From Salarchaeum japonicum_A (lineage in GTDB: Archaea; Halobacteriota; Halobacteria; Halobacteriales; Halobacteriaceae): 64,000 bases of DNA. Below are positions 32,206-40,839 of this stretch, one piece after another. The position numbers and the translations under genes are program-made. Under the pieces are notes generated by a model. That model did no database searches and was not told where the DNA came from. It saw only the letters and a program-made list of their open reading frames with translations. The stretch lies in the NCBI RefSeq assembly GCF_049705945.1, contig NZ_JBNAMV010000004.1:1054001-1118000 (forward strand). Reading direction: 5' to 3'. The stretch's first letter is position 1; each line of letters opens with the position of its first letter.

Positions 32206-34197
32206 ATGGAACTGGAGGACGTGCCGGGTGTCGGCGCGAAGACGGCGGCGTCGCTCCGGGAGCTGGACGACCCGGAGGGCGCGCTGGAGCGCGGGGACGT
32301 GGCCGCTATCGCGGGTGCGCCGGGTATCAGCGAGGGGCGGGCGGCGCGCGTCGTTCGGGGGGCGATTCGCGCGCGCCACGACGACCCGGGCGGCTTCCTC
32401 GCGACCGACCGCGCCCGCGAGGTCTACGAGGACGTGCTCGCGTTGCTCACGGAGCGCGCGGTGACGACGTACGGCGAGAAGCGCCTGCGGACGCTCTATC
32501 CGTCGCGGAGTCCCGACCGCATCGCGGAGGTCAGGGAGTTCGTTGAGCGGGCGCGGAGCCGGGAGGTCGAGGACGGCGTGCTGGACGCGCTCGCGGGCGT
32601 CGAGCCATTGGTGGAGCCGTCCGGCGTGCGGGTGCGCGACCGGTGTCTCGCGACGACGGACGCGGAGACGTACAGTCGCGCGCAGGAACTGATTCCGGAG
32701 GTGAGCGTCGAAATCGTGGAGGACGCCAGGGGGCTCGCGGAACTCGCGCGCGGGTACTCGACCGTCGTCGCGCTGGACGAGGCGTTCGCGGGCGTTGACG
32801 TGGAGGGCGACGTGCGCGTCGAGCCGAACGCGCTGGAGAACCCGGCGGAGGTCGTGCCGGAGCGCGCGCTCGCGTTCTTCGCCGAGAACCGCGACCGCCT
32901 GGAGGCCGCCGTCGCGGTTCACCGTCGCAGCAGTCTCAGTCCGCCGCTCGACCTCGACACGCTGGAGGGAGCGCTCGCCCGCCTAGAGGCGGACGGGAGC
33001 GTCGCGGGCGACGACGAGCTCGACCGACTCACGGACGCGGTGAACGACCTCGACGCGGCGGTGTCGACGGCGGAATCGGTCGCGAACGACCGGCTTCGGG
33101 AGGCGATTCAGGAGCGGGACGTGACCATCGAGGGCGCGGACCTGCTCTCGCTCGTGGAGCGCGGCGCCGGCGTGGATTCGTTGCTCTCCCGGGAGTTAGC
33201 GGACGAGTTCGACGAGGCGGTCGCGGCGGCCCGCGACCACCTCGTGGACGCGCTCGACCTGACGGAGGGCGAGGCGAGCGTCGCCCGGCAGGCGTTCGCG
33301 GACGACCCGACGTTTCCCGTGGAGCGCGAGGAGGACGCCGTCACACGGCTTCGAGAGGAACTCACGGCGGCGCGCGACCGGCGGGCGGCGCGGCGGAAAC
33401 GCGAGCTCGCGGCGGACCTCGCGGACGCCCGCGGAGACGCGACGGCGCTCGTCCGGGCGGCGCTCGAACTCGACGTGGAACTCGCCGTCGCGCGCTTCTG
33501 CGACGACTTCGACTGCACGACGCCCGAGCGCGCCGGCGACGGGTTCGACATCGAGGGCGGCCGCTCGCCCCTGCTGGACGTTCCGTTCGAGGACGTGGAG
33601 CCGGTGGATTACGGCGCGGACGGTGTCGCGCTCCTGTCCGGCGTGAACTCCGGCGGGAAGACGAGCACGCTCGACCTCGTCGCCACGGTGGTCGTGCTCG
33701 CGCACATGGGGTTGCCCGTCCCCGCCGACTCCGCGCGCGTGCCCGAGGTGGAGGAACTGCACTACTACGCGAAGTCCCAGGGGACGCTCGACGCGGGCGC
33801 GTTCGAAGCGACGCTGCGGGACTTCGGCCGCCTCGCGACGGGCGCGTCCGAGGCGACTACGCTCGTGTTGGTGGACGAACTCGAATCCATCACGGAACCC
33901 GGGGCGTCCGCGAAGATCATCGCGGGCATCCTCGAAGCGCTCGACGACGCGGGCGCGAGCGGCGTGTTCGTCAGCCACCTCGCGGGCGAGATACGGGACG
34001 CCTGCGGGTTCGACGTGACCGTGGACGGCATTCAGGCCGTGGGACTGGAGGACGGCGAACTCGTCGTGAACCGCTCGCCGGTGAAGGACCACCTCGCGCG
34101 CTCGACGCCCGAACTCATCGTGGAGAAACTGGCGGACGGCGAGGACGGGAGCGACCGCGAACGCGCGTTCTACCGGCGCTTGCTGGAGAAATTCTAA
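32206..34197 (+). CDS. MutS-family DNA-binding ATPase with N-terminal helix-hairpin-helix
   Basis: 663 aa. Residues 1-60 form helix-hairpin-helix DNA-binding motifs (VPGVGAKTAASLRELDDPE and the GAPGISEGRAARVV repeat). The C-terminal ATPase has Walker A GVNSGGKT at 479-486, Walker B LVLVDELES with Asp557/Glu558, and the later FVSHLAGEI switch. The middle is a lever/clamp-like helical region. The typical MutS1 mismatch-recognition domain is absent, so it is closer to the MutS2/MutS5-like haloarchaeal group; a role on branched DNA is more likely than classical mismatch repair. No Smr nuclease domain is seen. Confidence 0.87.
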   Translation: MELEDVPGVGAKTAASLRELDDPEGALERGDVAAIAGAPGISEGRAARVVRGAIRARHDDPGGFLATDRAREVYEDVLALLTERAVTTYGEKRLRTLYPSRSPDRIAEVREFVERARSREVEDGVLDALAGVEPLVEPSGVRVRDRCLATTDAETYSRAQELIPEVSVEIVEDARGLAELARGYSTVVALDEAFAGVDVEGDVRVEPNALENPAEVVPERALAFFAENRDRLEAAVAVHRRSSLSPPLDLDTLEGALARLEADGSVAGDDELDRLTDAVNDLDAAVSTAESVANDRLREAIQERDVTIEGADLLSLVERGAGVDSLLSRELADEFDEAVAAARDHLVDALDLTEGEASVARQAFADDPTFPVEREEDAVTRLREELTAARDRRAARRKRELAADLADARGDATALVRAALELDVELAVARFCDDFDCTTPERAGDGFDIEGGRSPLLDVPFEDVEPVDYGADGVALLSGVNSGGKTSTLDLVATVVVLAHMGLPVPADSARVPEVEELHYYAKSQGTLDAGAFEATLRDFGRLATGASEATTLVLVDELESITEPGASAKIIAGILEALDDAGASGVFVSHLAGEIRDACGFDVTVDGIQAVGLEDGELVVNRSPVKDHLARSTPELIVEKLADGEDGSDRERAFYRRLLEKF

Positions 34198-34241
34198 TCC
34201 CTGCAGTACTGTTAAGTGGACTGCGGCGAATCTCTCGCGTG

Positions 34242-35366
34242 ATGGCCGAGGACCCCGAGGAGGGGATGCTGTCGTGGGACGAGACGGTGTTCCGCGACGA
34301 ACACGTCTTCGAAATCGACTACGTCCCCGAGGTGTTCCGGCACCGCGAATCCCAACTCCAGACCCTCCAGTACGCGCTCCGGCCCGCGGTCCGCGGGAAC
34401 CGCCCGCTGAACGCGATGGTTCGCGGGCCGCCGGGGACGGGGAAGACGACGGCGGTCCAGAAGCTGTTCGGCGAGCTCGGCGCGCAGACCGGCGTCCGCA
34501 CCGTGCACGTGAACTGCCAGCACGACTCCACTCGGTACGCCGTGTTCAGCCGGGTGTTCGAGGCTATTTTCGACTACGAACCGCCCTCCTCCGGAATTTC
34601 GTTCAAGAAGCTGTTCAATCAGGTGACGGACAGGCTCGTGGAGGACGAGGAGGTGCTGGTGGTGGCGCTGGACGACGTGAACTACCTGTTCTACGAGAAC
34701 GAGGCGTCGGACGCGCTCTACTCGCTGCTGCGGGCGCACGAGACCCACGCGGGCGCGAAGGTCGGCGTCATCCTCGTCTCCTCCGACCTCGACCTGAACG
34801 TCATCGAGGAACTCGACGGCCGCGTACAGTCCGTCTTCCGACCCGAGGAAGCCTACTTCCCCGTGTACGACCGCACCGAAATCGCGAGCATCCTCGGCGA
34901 CCGCGTGAAAGCCGGGTTCCGGGACGGCGCGGTGTCCACGGAGATTCTCGACCGCGTGTCGGAGTTCACCGCGGACGCGGGCGACCTCCGGATCGGCATC
35001 GACCTCCTGCGGCGCGCGGGACTGCACGCGGAGATGCGCGCGAGTCCCGTCGTCGAAGCCGAGGACGTGGACGCCGTCTCCGAGGAAGCCAAACACCTCC
35101 ACCTCGCGCGGCGGCTCGACGGCCTCACGGAGAACGAGCGCGCGCTGATGGAGGTCGTCGCCGACCACGACGGCGAGCGCGCGGGCGACGTGTACGAGCC
35201 GTTCGCCGAACGCACCGGCCTCGGCTACACGCGTTACACGGAAATCGTGAACAAGCTCGACCAGCTCGACCTCATCCGCGCGGAGTACGAGAGCCTGGAG
35301 GGACGCGGCCGCTCCCGCGTGTTGAGCCTCGAACACGACCCCGGCGCGGTCCGCGAGCGACTGTAG
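34242..35366 (+). CDS. Orc1/Cdc6 family replication initiation protein
   Basis: 374-residue AAA+ initiator. Walker A is GPPGTGKT at 62-69; Walker B reads VVALDDVNYL with Asp144/Asp145, so the usual second acidic Glu is an Asp. Sensor-2-type residues are in GDLRIGIDLLRRAG, and the C-terminal winged helix begins near 300 (LTENERALMEVVADHDGE ... YTRYTEIVNKLDQLDLI). The ATG is preceded directly by a GTG in frame. Only 44 bases separate it from the mutS-type gene and 37 from rpiA, and I find no repeated origin-recognition boxes, so this copy does not appear to sit at an origin. Confidence 0.9.
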   Translation: MAEDPEEGMLSWDETVFRDEHVFEIDYVPEVFRHRESQLQTLQYALRPAVRGNRPLNAMVRGPPGTGKTTAVQKLFGELGAQTGVRTVHVNCQHDSTRYAVFSRVFEAIFDYEPPSSGISFKKLFNQVTDRLVEDEEVLVVALDDVNYLFYENEASDALYSLLRAHETHAGAKVGVILVSSDLDLNVIEELDGRVQSVFRPEEAYFPVYDRTEIASILGDRVKAGFRDGAVSTEILDRVSEFTADAGDLRIGIDLLRRAGLHAEMRASPVVEAEDVDAVSEEAKHLHLARRLDGLTENERALMEVVADHDGERAGDVYEPFAERTGLGYTRYTEIVNKLDQLDLIRAEYESLEGRGRSRVLSLEHDPGAVRERL

Positions 35367-35403
35367 TGAGTGTTTTTTGCCGTCGGCGGCCGACCACCCA
35401 CGC

Positions 35404-36081
35404 ATGAGTGACACGCAAGAGATGAAGCGCCGCGCGGGCGAGTCCGCCGCGGACCTCGTAGAGGACGGAGACGTCGTCGGCCTCGGCACGGGCAGCACGG
35501 CTGCAGAAGCCATTCGCGCGCTCGGCGACCGCGTCGACGCGGGCCTCGACATCGCGGGCGTCCCGACCTCGTATCAGTCCCGAGAGCTCGCACGCGACGC
35601 CGGCGTCCCGCTCACGACGCTCGCGGACGTGGACAGTCTCGACATCGCCATCGACGGCGCGGACCAAGTGACGGGCGCGGACCTCGTCAAGGGCGGCGGC
35701 GCGGCGCACGCCCGCGAGAAGTACGTGGACGCCGCCGCGGAGCGCTTCGTCGTCGTCGCCGACCCCTCGAAGGTCGTCTCCGTGCTCGACCATCCCGTTC
35801 CCGTGGAGGTGTTGCCGGACGCGAAACCCGTCGTCGCGGACACCGTCCGCAACTTCGGCGCGGAACCGACGCTCCGGCAGGCGGAGCGAAAGGACGGGCC
35901 CGTCGTCACTGACAACGGCAACCTCGTGCTCGACTGCGATTTCGGCGACCTCACGAACCCCGGCGCGACCGCGCTCGACCTCGACGCCGTCCCGGGAATC
36001 GTCGACCACGGTGTCTTCCCATCGATGGCGGACGAACTCCACATCGGCGACGAGGACGGCGTGACGGTCGAGTACCCGTAG
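35404..36081 (+). CDS. rpiA: Ribose-5-phosphate isomerase A
   Basis: Interconverts ribose-5-phosphate and ribulose-5-phosphate, supplying ribose for nucleotides and PRPP. 225 aa. Hallmarks: GLGTGSTAAEAIRAL (phosphate loop), DIAIDGADQV, KGGGAAHAREK with catalytic residues, and NLVLDCDFGDLTNP. ATG at 35404 gives the normal family start MSDTQEMKRRAGESAADLV. Follows the Orc1/Cdc6 gene by 37 bases. Confidence 0.96.
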   Translation: MSDTQEMKRRAGESAADLVEDGDVVGLGTGSTAAEAIRALGDRVDAGLDIAGVPTSYQSRELARDAGVPLTTLADVDSLDIAIDGADQVTGADLVKGGGAAHAREKYVDAAAERFVVVADPSKVVSVLDHPVPVEVLPDAKPVVADTVRNFGAEPTLRQAERKDGPVVTDNGNLVLDCDFGDLTNPGATALDLDAVPGIVDHGVFPSMADELHIGDEDGVTVEYP

Positions 36082-36123
36082 CCGGCGCTACGCGGCGAGA
36101 AAAATACGAAGGGAAAATCCTGT

Positions 36124-36291
36124 TTAGAGGTCTCGCGGCTGAACGGTCTTGCGACCGTTCTCCTCGGCGCGGCGCGCCGCGTCCTCGAGGATCTCCTCGA
36201 CTTCCTCGTCGAGGGCGTCGTAGAAGTCCGAAGCAACGTTCTTGTCGTCGAGCGCTTCCTTCACTGCGGCTTTGACGATGAGGTCTGCCAT
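36124..36291 (-). CDS. DUF1931-like single histone-fold protein, 55 aa
   Basis: A short gene not preceded by any other on its strand. The protein starts MADLIVKAAVKEALDDKNVA and ends ENGRKTVQPRDL, with the long central helix DALDEEVEEILEDAARRAEE. The pattern short helix, loop, long helix, loop with a KTVQPRDL end is that of a histone fold; the family is annotated as DUF1931 in haloarchaea. It is acidic, unlike DNA-wrapping histones. A CTTATTAAG TATA box 28 bases upstream supports expression. Role (dimer, DNA or protein binding) unknown. Confidence 0.87.
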   Translation of the reverse strand: MADLIVKAAVKEALDDKNVASDFYDALDEEVEEILEDAARRAEENGRKTVQPRDL

Positions 36292-36314
36292 ACACGCCGT
36301 TTTTTCCCGCCCCG

Positions 36315-36323
36315 CTTAATAAG
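36315..36323 (-). promoter_or_regulatory. TATA box of the histone-fold gene
   Basis: Minus-strand CTTATTAAG, centred 28 bases from the ATG at 36291. Confidence 0.65.
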
Positions 36324-36467
36324 GCTTCCCATAAGGGAACGGCCACACCGGCCTCACTGGGGCGATTTACGCCGGGTTTCGTCCTCACGAACCCCACCGA
36401 ATATGCCTCCATCGGATTACGGGGTGGAACGGAAACCCCCAAGCCCGCTGAACGCGACGAACCGGCC

Positions 36468-36707
36468 GTGTCCCACTACGTCTACGTGCTCGAATGCGCC
36501 GACGGCACGTACTACACGGGCTACACGACCGACGTGGAGCGCCGCGTCGCCGAACACGACGCCGGCGACGGCGCGAAGTACACCCGCGGCCGTACCCCGG
36601 TCACCCTCCGGCACGTCGAGGAGTACGACACGAAATCGGCCGCGATGAGCCGCGAGTACGAGATAAAGCAGCTCTCACGGCGGCGCAAGGAACGACTGCT
36701 GGAGTGA
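36468..36707 (+). CDS. GIY-YIG nuclease-domain protein, 79 aa
   Basis: A single-domain GIY-YIG protein of the small UPF0213/YhbQ type. Variant GIY is YVYVLECADGTYYTGYT (residues 4-20) and the Arg of the family follows in TDVERRVAEHDAG; KYTRGRTPVTL and the last helix SAAMSREYEIKQLSRRRK complete the fold. Such proteins are candidates for DNA repair nucleases but most are untested. GTG start. The 176 bases upstream contain no gene I can support. Confidence 0.9.
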   Translation: MSHYVYVLECADGTYYTGYTTDVERRVAEHDAGDGAKYTRGRTPVTLRHVEEYDTKSAAMSREYEIKQLSRRRKERLLE

Positions 36708-36795
36708 GTGGTGGAGTGGCTGGTGGACCGCCTGGTGGAACGGCGGTCGGTGCGTGAAGCGAGGCGTTTTACCGGATGCCGGCGAGAGTCCGGGT

Positions 36796-38172
36796 ATGGA
36801 CGAGATCGCGTTCGGGACCGACGGCTGGCGGGAAACGCTGGACGTGTTCACGGACGACCGCGTGCGGATGGTCGCGCAGGGCGTCGCCACCCACCTGAAG
36901 GAAGCGGGCCGGGATGGCGAGACGGTTGCGGTGGGGTACGACGCGCGGGAAACCTCCGAGGGGTTCGCGGACGAGGTGGCGCGCGTGCTCGCGTCGAACG
37001 GGTTCGACGTGGTGCTGCCGGAGCGCGACTGCCCGACGCCGCTGGTGGCGCACGCCATCGTGGAACGCGACCTCGCGGGCGCGGTCGTCATCACGGCGTC
37101 CCACAATCCGCCGGAGTACAACGGCGTGAAGTTCATTCCGGCGGACGGCGCGCCCGCGCTCCCCGAGGTCACGGAGTCCATCGAGTCCCACCTCGACGAA
37201 CCGACGGTGAAGCCCGAGGGGGACTGGGGCGAAATTTCGGAAGTGGACCTCGTGACGCCGCACCGCGAGCACGCCTTGGACCTCGTGGACGCGGACCTCT
37301 CGGGGCTGACGGTGGTGTACGACGCGATGCACGGGAGCGGGCGGGGCGTGACGGACGAACTCCTCCGCGCCGCGGGCGCAGAGGTGATTTCGCTGCGGGA
37401 CGAGCGCGACCCCGACTTCGGCGGAACCCCACCGGAACCGGATTACGCGAACCTCGAAGGCCTCGAAATCGCCGTGGACGAGTACGACGCCGACCTCGGC
37501 GTCGCGAACGACGGGGACGCCGACCGCGTCGCCGCCGTCGCGCCCGAGCGCGGCTACCTCGACGGAAACCAGTTCTTCGCGCTGCTCTACGACTACCTCC
37601 TCGAAACCCGGGCGGGGCCGGCGGTGCGGACGGTGTCGACGACGTTCCTCGTGGACCGCATCGCGGAAGCGCACGACACCGGGGTCGTGGAGACCCCGGT
37701 CGGGTTCAAGTGGGTCGCGGCGGCGATGGGCGAGCACGACGCGCTCGTCGGCGGCGAGGAGTCCGGCGGGTACTCGGTGCGCGGACACGTCCGGGAGAAG
37801 GACGGCGTGCTGATGGCGCTGTACGCCGCGGCTGCGGCCGCGGACGGCGGTATCGACGGCCGCCTCGACCAGATTAGCGAGACGTACGGCGACATCCATC
37901 AGGAGAAGACGAGCGTCGACTGTCTCGAAGACCGCAAGCAGCCCGTGCTCCGCGAGCTCGCGGACCGCCTCCCCGAGACGGTGGCGGGCGAGCGCGTGGA
38001 GCGCGTGAACGACGCGGACGGCTTCAAGATACTGCTCGCGGACGGTTCGTGGCTGCTCGTCCGGCCGTCGGGAACGGAGCCGAAGATGCGGGTCTACGCG
38101 GAGGCCGGCAGCCAGGAGCGCGTCGAGGAACTGCTCGACGCGGGCCGCGACCTCGTCGAACCACTCATCTGA
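36796..38172 (+). CDS. Phosphohexomutase (phosphoglucomutase/phosphomannomutase/glucosamine mutase)
   Basis: 458-residue alpha-D-phosphohexomutase. The phosphoserine is Ser102 in TASHNPPEYNG, the metal loop is DGDADR at 239-244, the sugar loop GGEESGGYS lies about 320, and the phosphate-binding loop RPSGTEPKMRVY is near the C-terminus. Substrate (glucose, mannose or glucosamine phosphates) cannot be separated from sequence alone; haloarchaea have several paralogues used for surface glycan precursors. Its end overlaps the GNAT gene by eight bases in convergent orientation. Confidence 0.93.
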   Translation: MDEIAFGTDGWRETLDVFTDDRVRMVAQGVATHLKEAGRDGETVAVGYDARETSEGFADEVARVLASNGFDVVLPERDCPTPLVAHAIVERDLAGAVVITASHNPPEYNGVKFIPADGAPALPEVTESIESHLDEPTVKPEGDWGEISEVDLVTPHREHALDLVDADLSGLTVVYDAMHGSGRGVTDELLRAAGAEVISLRDERDPDFGGTPPEPDYANLEGLEIAVDEYDADLGVANDGDADRVAAVAPERGYLDGNQFFALLYDYLLETRAGPAVRTVSTTFLVDRIAEAHDTGVVETPVGFKWVAAAMGEHDALVGGEESGGYSVRGHVREKDGVLMALYAAAAAADGGIDGRLDQISETYGDIHQEKTSVDCLEDRKQPVLRELADRLPETVAGERVERVNDADGFKILLADGSWLLVRPSGTEPKMRVYAEAGSQERVEELLDAGRDLVEPLI

Positions 38173-38542
38173 GCGTCCCCCGATAGCGGTCTCCCTGTTC
38201 TTCGATTTCGAACCCGAGCGACGCGTAGAACGGCCTGACGTTCCCGCGGAAGTCCGCGGTGAGCGGTCGCCAGCGCTCCGCGGCGGCCGCGACGAGTCGG
38301 GAGCCGATGCCGCTGTCCCGGCGCGCGCGTCGGACCGCGATGGCCTCGATGTGCGCGCCCGTCTCCCGGGGAACGGTGAGGAGCGCGCCGACGATGCGGC
38401 GGTCGTCGTCCGCGACGAACACGCCGTCTGCCGCGATGCGTCGCTCCACGGTCTCGCTGTCGACGTCGAGCATCGCGCCGTCCAACACCCGCATCACGCC
38501 GAGGGGGTCGCGGGCGACGGCGGGTCTAACGTCGACCGCCAC
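38165..38542 (-). CDS. GNAT-family N-acetyltransferase
   Basis: 125-residue GCN5-related acetyltransferase. The acetyl-CoA loop is RRARRDSGIGSRLVAAA (about 77-93) and the last strand region is FYASLGFEIEEQGDRY. Substrate unknown. GTG start located 17 bases inside the upstream SAMP2-like gene, so translation of the two is probably coupled; both belong with the bactofilin-like gene to one minus-strand operon. The gene overlaps the phosphohexomutase end by eight bases. Confidence 0.85.
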   Translation of the reverse strand: MAVDVRPAVARDPLGVMRVLDGAMLDVDSETVERRIAADGVFVADDDRRIVGALLTVPRETGAHIEAIAVRRARRDSGIGSRLVAAAAERWRPLTADFRGNVRPFYASLGFEIEEQGDRYRGTLR

Positions 38543-38729
38543 GAATGAGCCTGAGAACCGTCACGTGGTCCGTGTCGACCGGCTGGTCCTCCGGGACGGG
38601 CCGGCCGTCCACCATCACCGACACCTCGTGCGGGCTGAGGTCCACGCGGTCGAGGAGGTCGGCGTACGTCGCGTCCGTAACGTCGAACTCGTGGGTGGCG
38701 TCCCCCACGACTTCGACCGTGACGTGCAT
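38526..38729 (-). CDS. SAMP2-like ubiquitin-fold modifier/sulfur carrier with GG-RR end
   Basis: 67-residue beta-grasp protein closely resembling Haloferax SAMP2 as I remember it: start MHVTVEVVG, centre LSPHEVSVMVDGRPVPEDQP, end VTVLRLIRGGRR. SAMP2 is known to be activated by the E1 UbaA, joined to protein lysines, and used as a sulfur donor for tRNA thiolation. Here the diglycine (64-65) is followed by Arg66-Arg67 before the TAG, whereas an exposed C-terminal Gly is needed for activation. The extra codons overlap the start of the GNAT gene. The bactofilin-like gene ends seven bases upstream. Confidence 0.88.
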   Translation of the reverse strand: MHVTVEVVGDATHEFDVTDATYADLLDRVDLSPHEVSVMVDGRPVPEDQPVDTDHVTVLRLIRGGRR

Positions 38730-38736
38730 ACCCGGG

Positions 38737-39747
38737 TTAGTTCGGGGACTCGTTTGAGGGTGTCGCGTCCGCGTCGTCGTTCCGGCGGTCGCGGCGGTCG
38801 CGGTACGCGCCGAGGAGCGCGAGTACGAGCGCGCCGACACCGAGGAGGAACACCACGAGTTGGACGAGGCCGCCGACGAGCGGCGCGAAGTCGAGCGCCG
38901 CGACGAGCAGAACGCCGACGAGGAGCGCGAGCCAGCGGTTCTCCATGTCGCGAATCGAGAGAATGTACCGGCCGAGCGTGTAGTTGCCGGCGACGTACCC
39001 GACGGTGAGGAGGACGGCGTACGCGATGAAGCCGAGAATCGTGACGGGGATGCCGATGAGCGTGAACGCGATGAGGATGAGCGTGATGGGGACGAAGACG
39101 AGGAAACCGAGTCCGGAGAGCGCGGAGCGGCCGGGCGCGTCCACGGCGGCGTCCGCGACACGGTCGGTAAACCCGGGGAGGACGGCGACGAGGAGCGCGC
39201 CGACGACGAGCGTGGAGACGATGCTGGAGACCGTGCCGGCCCAGGTGGGGATGTCAGGGAGCGGGCCGAACCCGCCGGAACCTTCGACGACGCCGCCCCC
39301 GACAGTGGCACCGGGCGCGCTGACGAGTTCGCCGTCGTAGGAGAGCGTACCCGCGACGGCCGCGGTGTCGGTGAGCGTGACGGTGTCCGCGGCGGCGTTC
39401 ACGTCACCGCCGACGCGTCCAGCGATGGTGACGGCGCCGCCGGCGGCGGTAAGGTCGCCCTGAACGACGCCGCCGTCGTCGACTTCGACCGTGCCGCCGA
39501 GCGCCGTCACGTCGCCCGTAACCGTTCCGTAGACGACCACGGTGCCGCCGAACGCCGTCACGTCACCGTCGACGGTGCCGTGGACGACCACGGTGCCGCC
39601 GAACGCGGTGAGTCCGTCGACCGTTTCGTTCTCCGCGACGACGACCGTGCCGCCGGCGCGCGTGTCCGCGGCTGCGCTCCCGGGAACGACCGCGAGCGCG
39701 AGCGCCACCACGAGGAGGAGGGGCAGCAGGCGCTGTATGCGTACCAT
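38737..39747 (-). CDS. Bactofilin-like polymer-forming membrane protein
   Basis: 336 aa. A signal peptide (about 1-26) leads to a right-handed beta-helix region at about 30-140 with repeated turns of the type GTVVVHGTVDGDVTAFG, typical of polymer-forming cytoskeletal/bactofilin domains. Then come about five membrane helices (170-315) and a short polar tail. Since the beta helix follows a signal peptide it may lie outside the membrane, unlike bacterial bactofilins. It heads an operon with the SAMP2-like and GNAT genes. Function unknown. Confidence 0.82.
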   Translation of the reverse strand: MVRIQRLLPLLLVVALALAVVPGSAAADTRAGGTVVVAENETVDGLTAFGGTVVVHGTVDGDVTAFGGTVVVYGTVTGDVTALGGTVEVDDGGVVQGDLTAAGGAVTIAGRVGGDVNAAADTVTLTDTAAVAGTLSYDGELVSAPGATVGGGVVEGSGGFGPLPDIPTWAGTVSSIVSTLVVGALLVAVLPGFTDRVADAAVDAPGRSALSGLGFLVFVPITLILIAFTLIGIPVTILGFIAYAVLLTVGYVAGNYTLGRYILSIRDMENRWLALLVGVLLVAALDFAPLVGGLVQLVVFLLGVGALVLALLGAYRDRRDRRNDDADATPSNESPN

Positions 39748-39834
39748 ACGCGGACAAATGTCGCACGGCACGATAAACGTTCGTCGCCCGATAGGTCGCC
39801 GCGTGTTCGCGCGCGACCCGCGGGGGTCTCGCGG

Positions 39835-39843
39835 AACTTAAGG
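39835..39843 (+). promoter_or_regulatory. TATA-like box of rfcA
   Basis: AACTTAAGG centred about 28 bases upstream of the rfcA ATG. Confidence 0.55.
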
Positions 39844-39866
39844 CGCGCCCGCGCCTCCCTCGACGC

Positions 39867-40829
39867 ATGAGTGAGCGCGCGGGCCGCCAGGAGATCTGGG
39901 TCGAGAAGTACCGGCCCGAGAGCCTGAACGACGTCGTCGGGCACGAGAACATCATCTCCCGCATCGAGAGCTACGTCGAACAGAACGACCTCCCCCACCT
40001 CCTGTTCGCCGGACCTGCGGGCGTCGGGAAGACCGCGTCCGCGGTCAGCATCGCGAAGGAAGTGTACGGCGACGACTGGCGGGAGAACTTCCTCGAACTC
40101 AACGCCAGCGACGAGCGCGGCATCGACGTGGTTCGCGACCGCATCAAGAACTTCGCGCGCACGAGCTTCGGCGGGTACGATTACCGCATCATCTTCCTCG
40201 ACGAGGCCGACGCGCTGACGAGCGACGCGCAGTCCGCGCTCCGTCGGACGATGGAGCAGTTCTCGAACAACACCCGGTTCATCCTCTCCTGTAACTACAG
40301 TTCGCAGATTATCGACCCGATTCAGTCGCGCTGTGCGGTGTTCCGGTTCAGCCAACTGAACGACGACGCGGTCGCCGCCCAGATTCGGAAAATCGCCGAA
40401 AAGGAAGGTATCGAGTACACCGAGGACGGCGTGGACGCGCTCGTGTACGCCGCGGACGGCGACATGCGCCGCGCCATCAACAGCCTCCAAGCCGCCGCCG
40501 CGACCGGCGAACGCGTCGAGGAGGACGTAGTGTATGGAATCACCGCGACCGCGCGCCCCGAGGAAATCGAGGAGATGGTCACCGCCGCCATCACCGGCGA
40601 CTTCGTCGCCGCGCGCAGCGTCCTCGACGAGATGCTCACCGAACGCGGCCTCGCCGGCGGCGACATCATCGACCAACTCCACCGCTCGGTCTGGGAGTTC
40701 GACCTCGAAGAGGAAGCCGCCGTCCGCCTCATGGACCGCGTCGGCGAAGCCGACTACCGCATCGCCGAAGGCGCCAACGAAAAAGTCCAACTCGAAGCGC
40801 TGCTGGCGTCTGTCGCGCTCGAAAACTAG
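39867..40829 (+). CDS. rfcA: Replication factor C small subunit 1 (RfcA)
   Basis: Catalytic AAA+ subunit of the PCNA clamp loader, 320 aa. Walker A GPAGVGKT at 49-56, Walker B FLDEADAL with Asp112/Glu113, sensor 1 in ILSCNYSS (Asn143), and the arginine-finger SRC at 154-156. NASDERGIDVVRDRIK is a family hallmark. All ATPase residues are intact, in contrast to RfcC at 6980-7981. The C-terminal collar helix domain spans about 230-320. Confidence 0.96.
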   Translation: MSERAGRQEIWVEKYRPESLNDVVGHENIISRIESYVEQNDLPHLLFAGPAGVGKTASAVSIAKEVYGDDWRENFLELNASDERGIDVVRDRIKNFARTSFGGYDYRIIFLDEADALTSDAQSALRRTMEQFSNNTRFILSCNYSSQIIDPIQSRCAVFRFSQLNDDAVAAQIRKIAEKEGIEYTEDGVDALVYAADGDMRRAINSLQAAAATGERVEEDVVYGITATARPEEIEEMVTAAITGDFVAARSVLDEMLTERGLAGGDIIDQLHRSVWEFDLEEEAAVRLMDRVGEADYRIAEGANEKVQLEALLASVALEN

Positions 40830-40839
40830 GCTTTGGTTC

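Noticed and set aside
34198..34241. Replication origin next to the Orc1/Cdc6 gene
   Set aside because: The gap is 44 bases and contains no repeated G-rich recognition boxes or long AT stretch.
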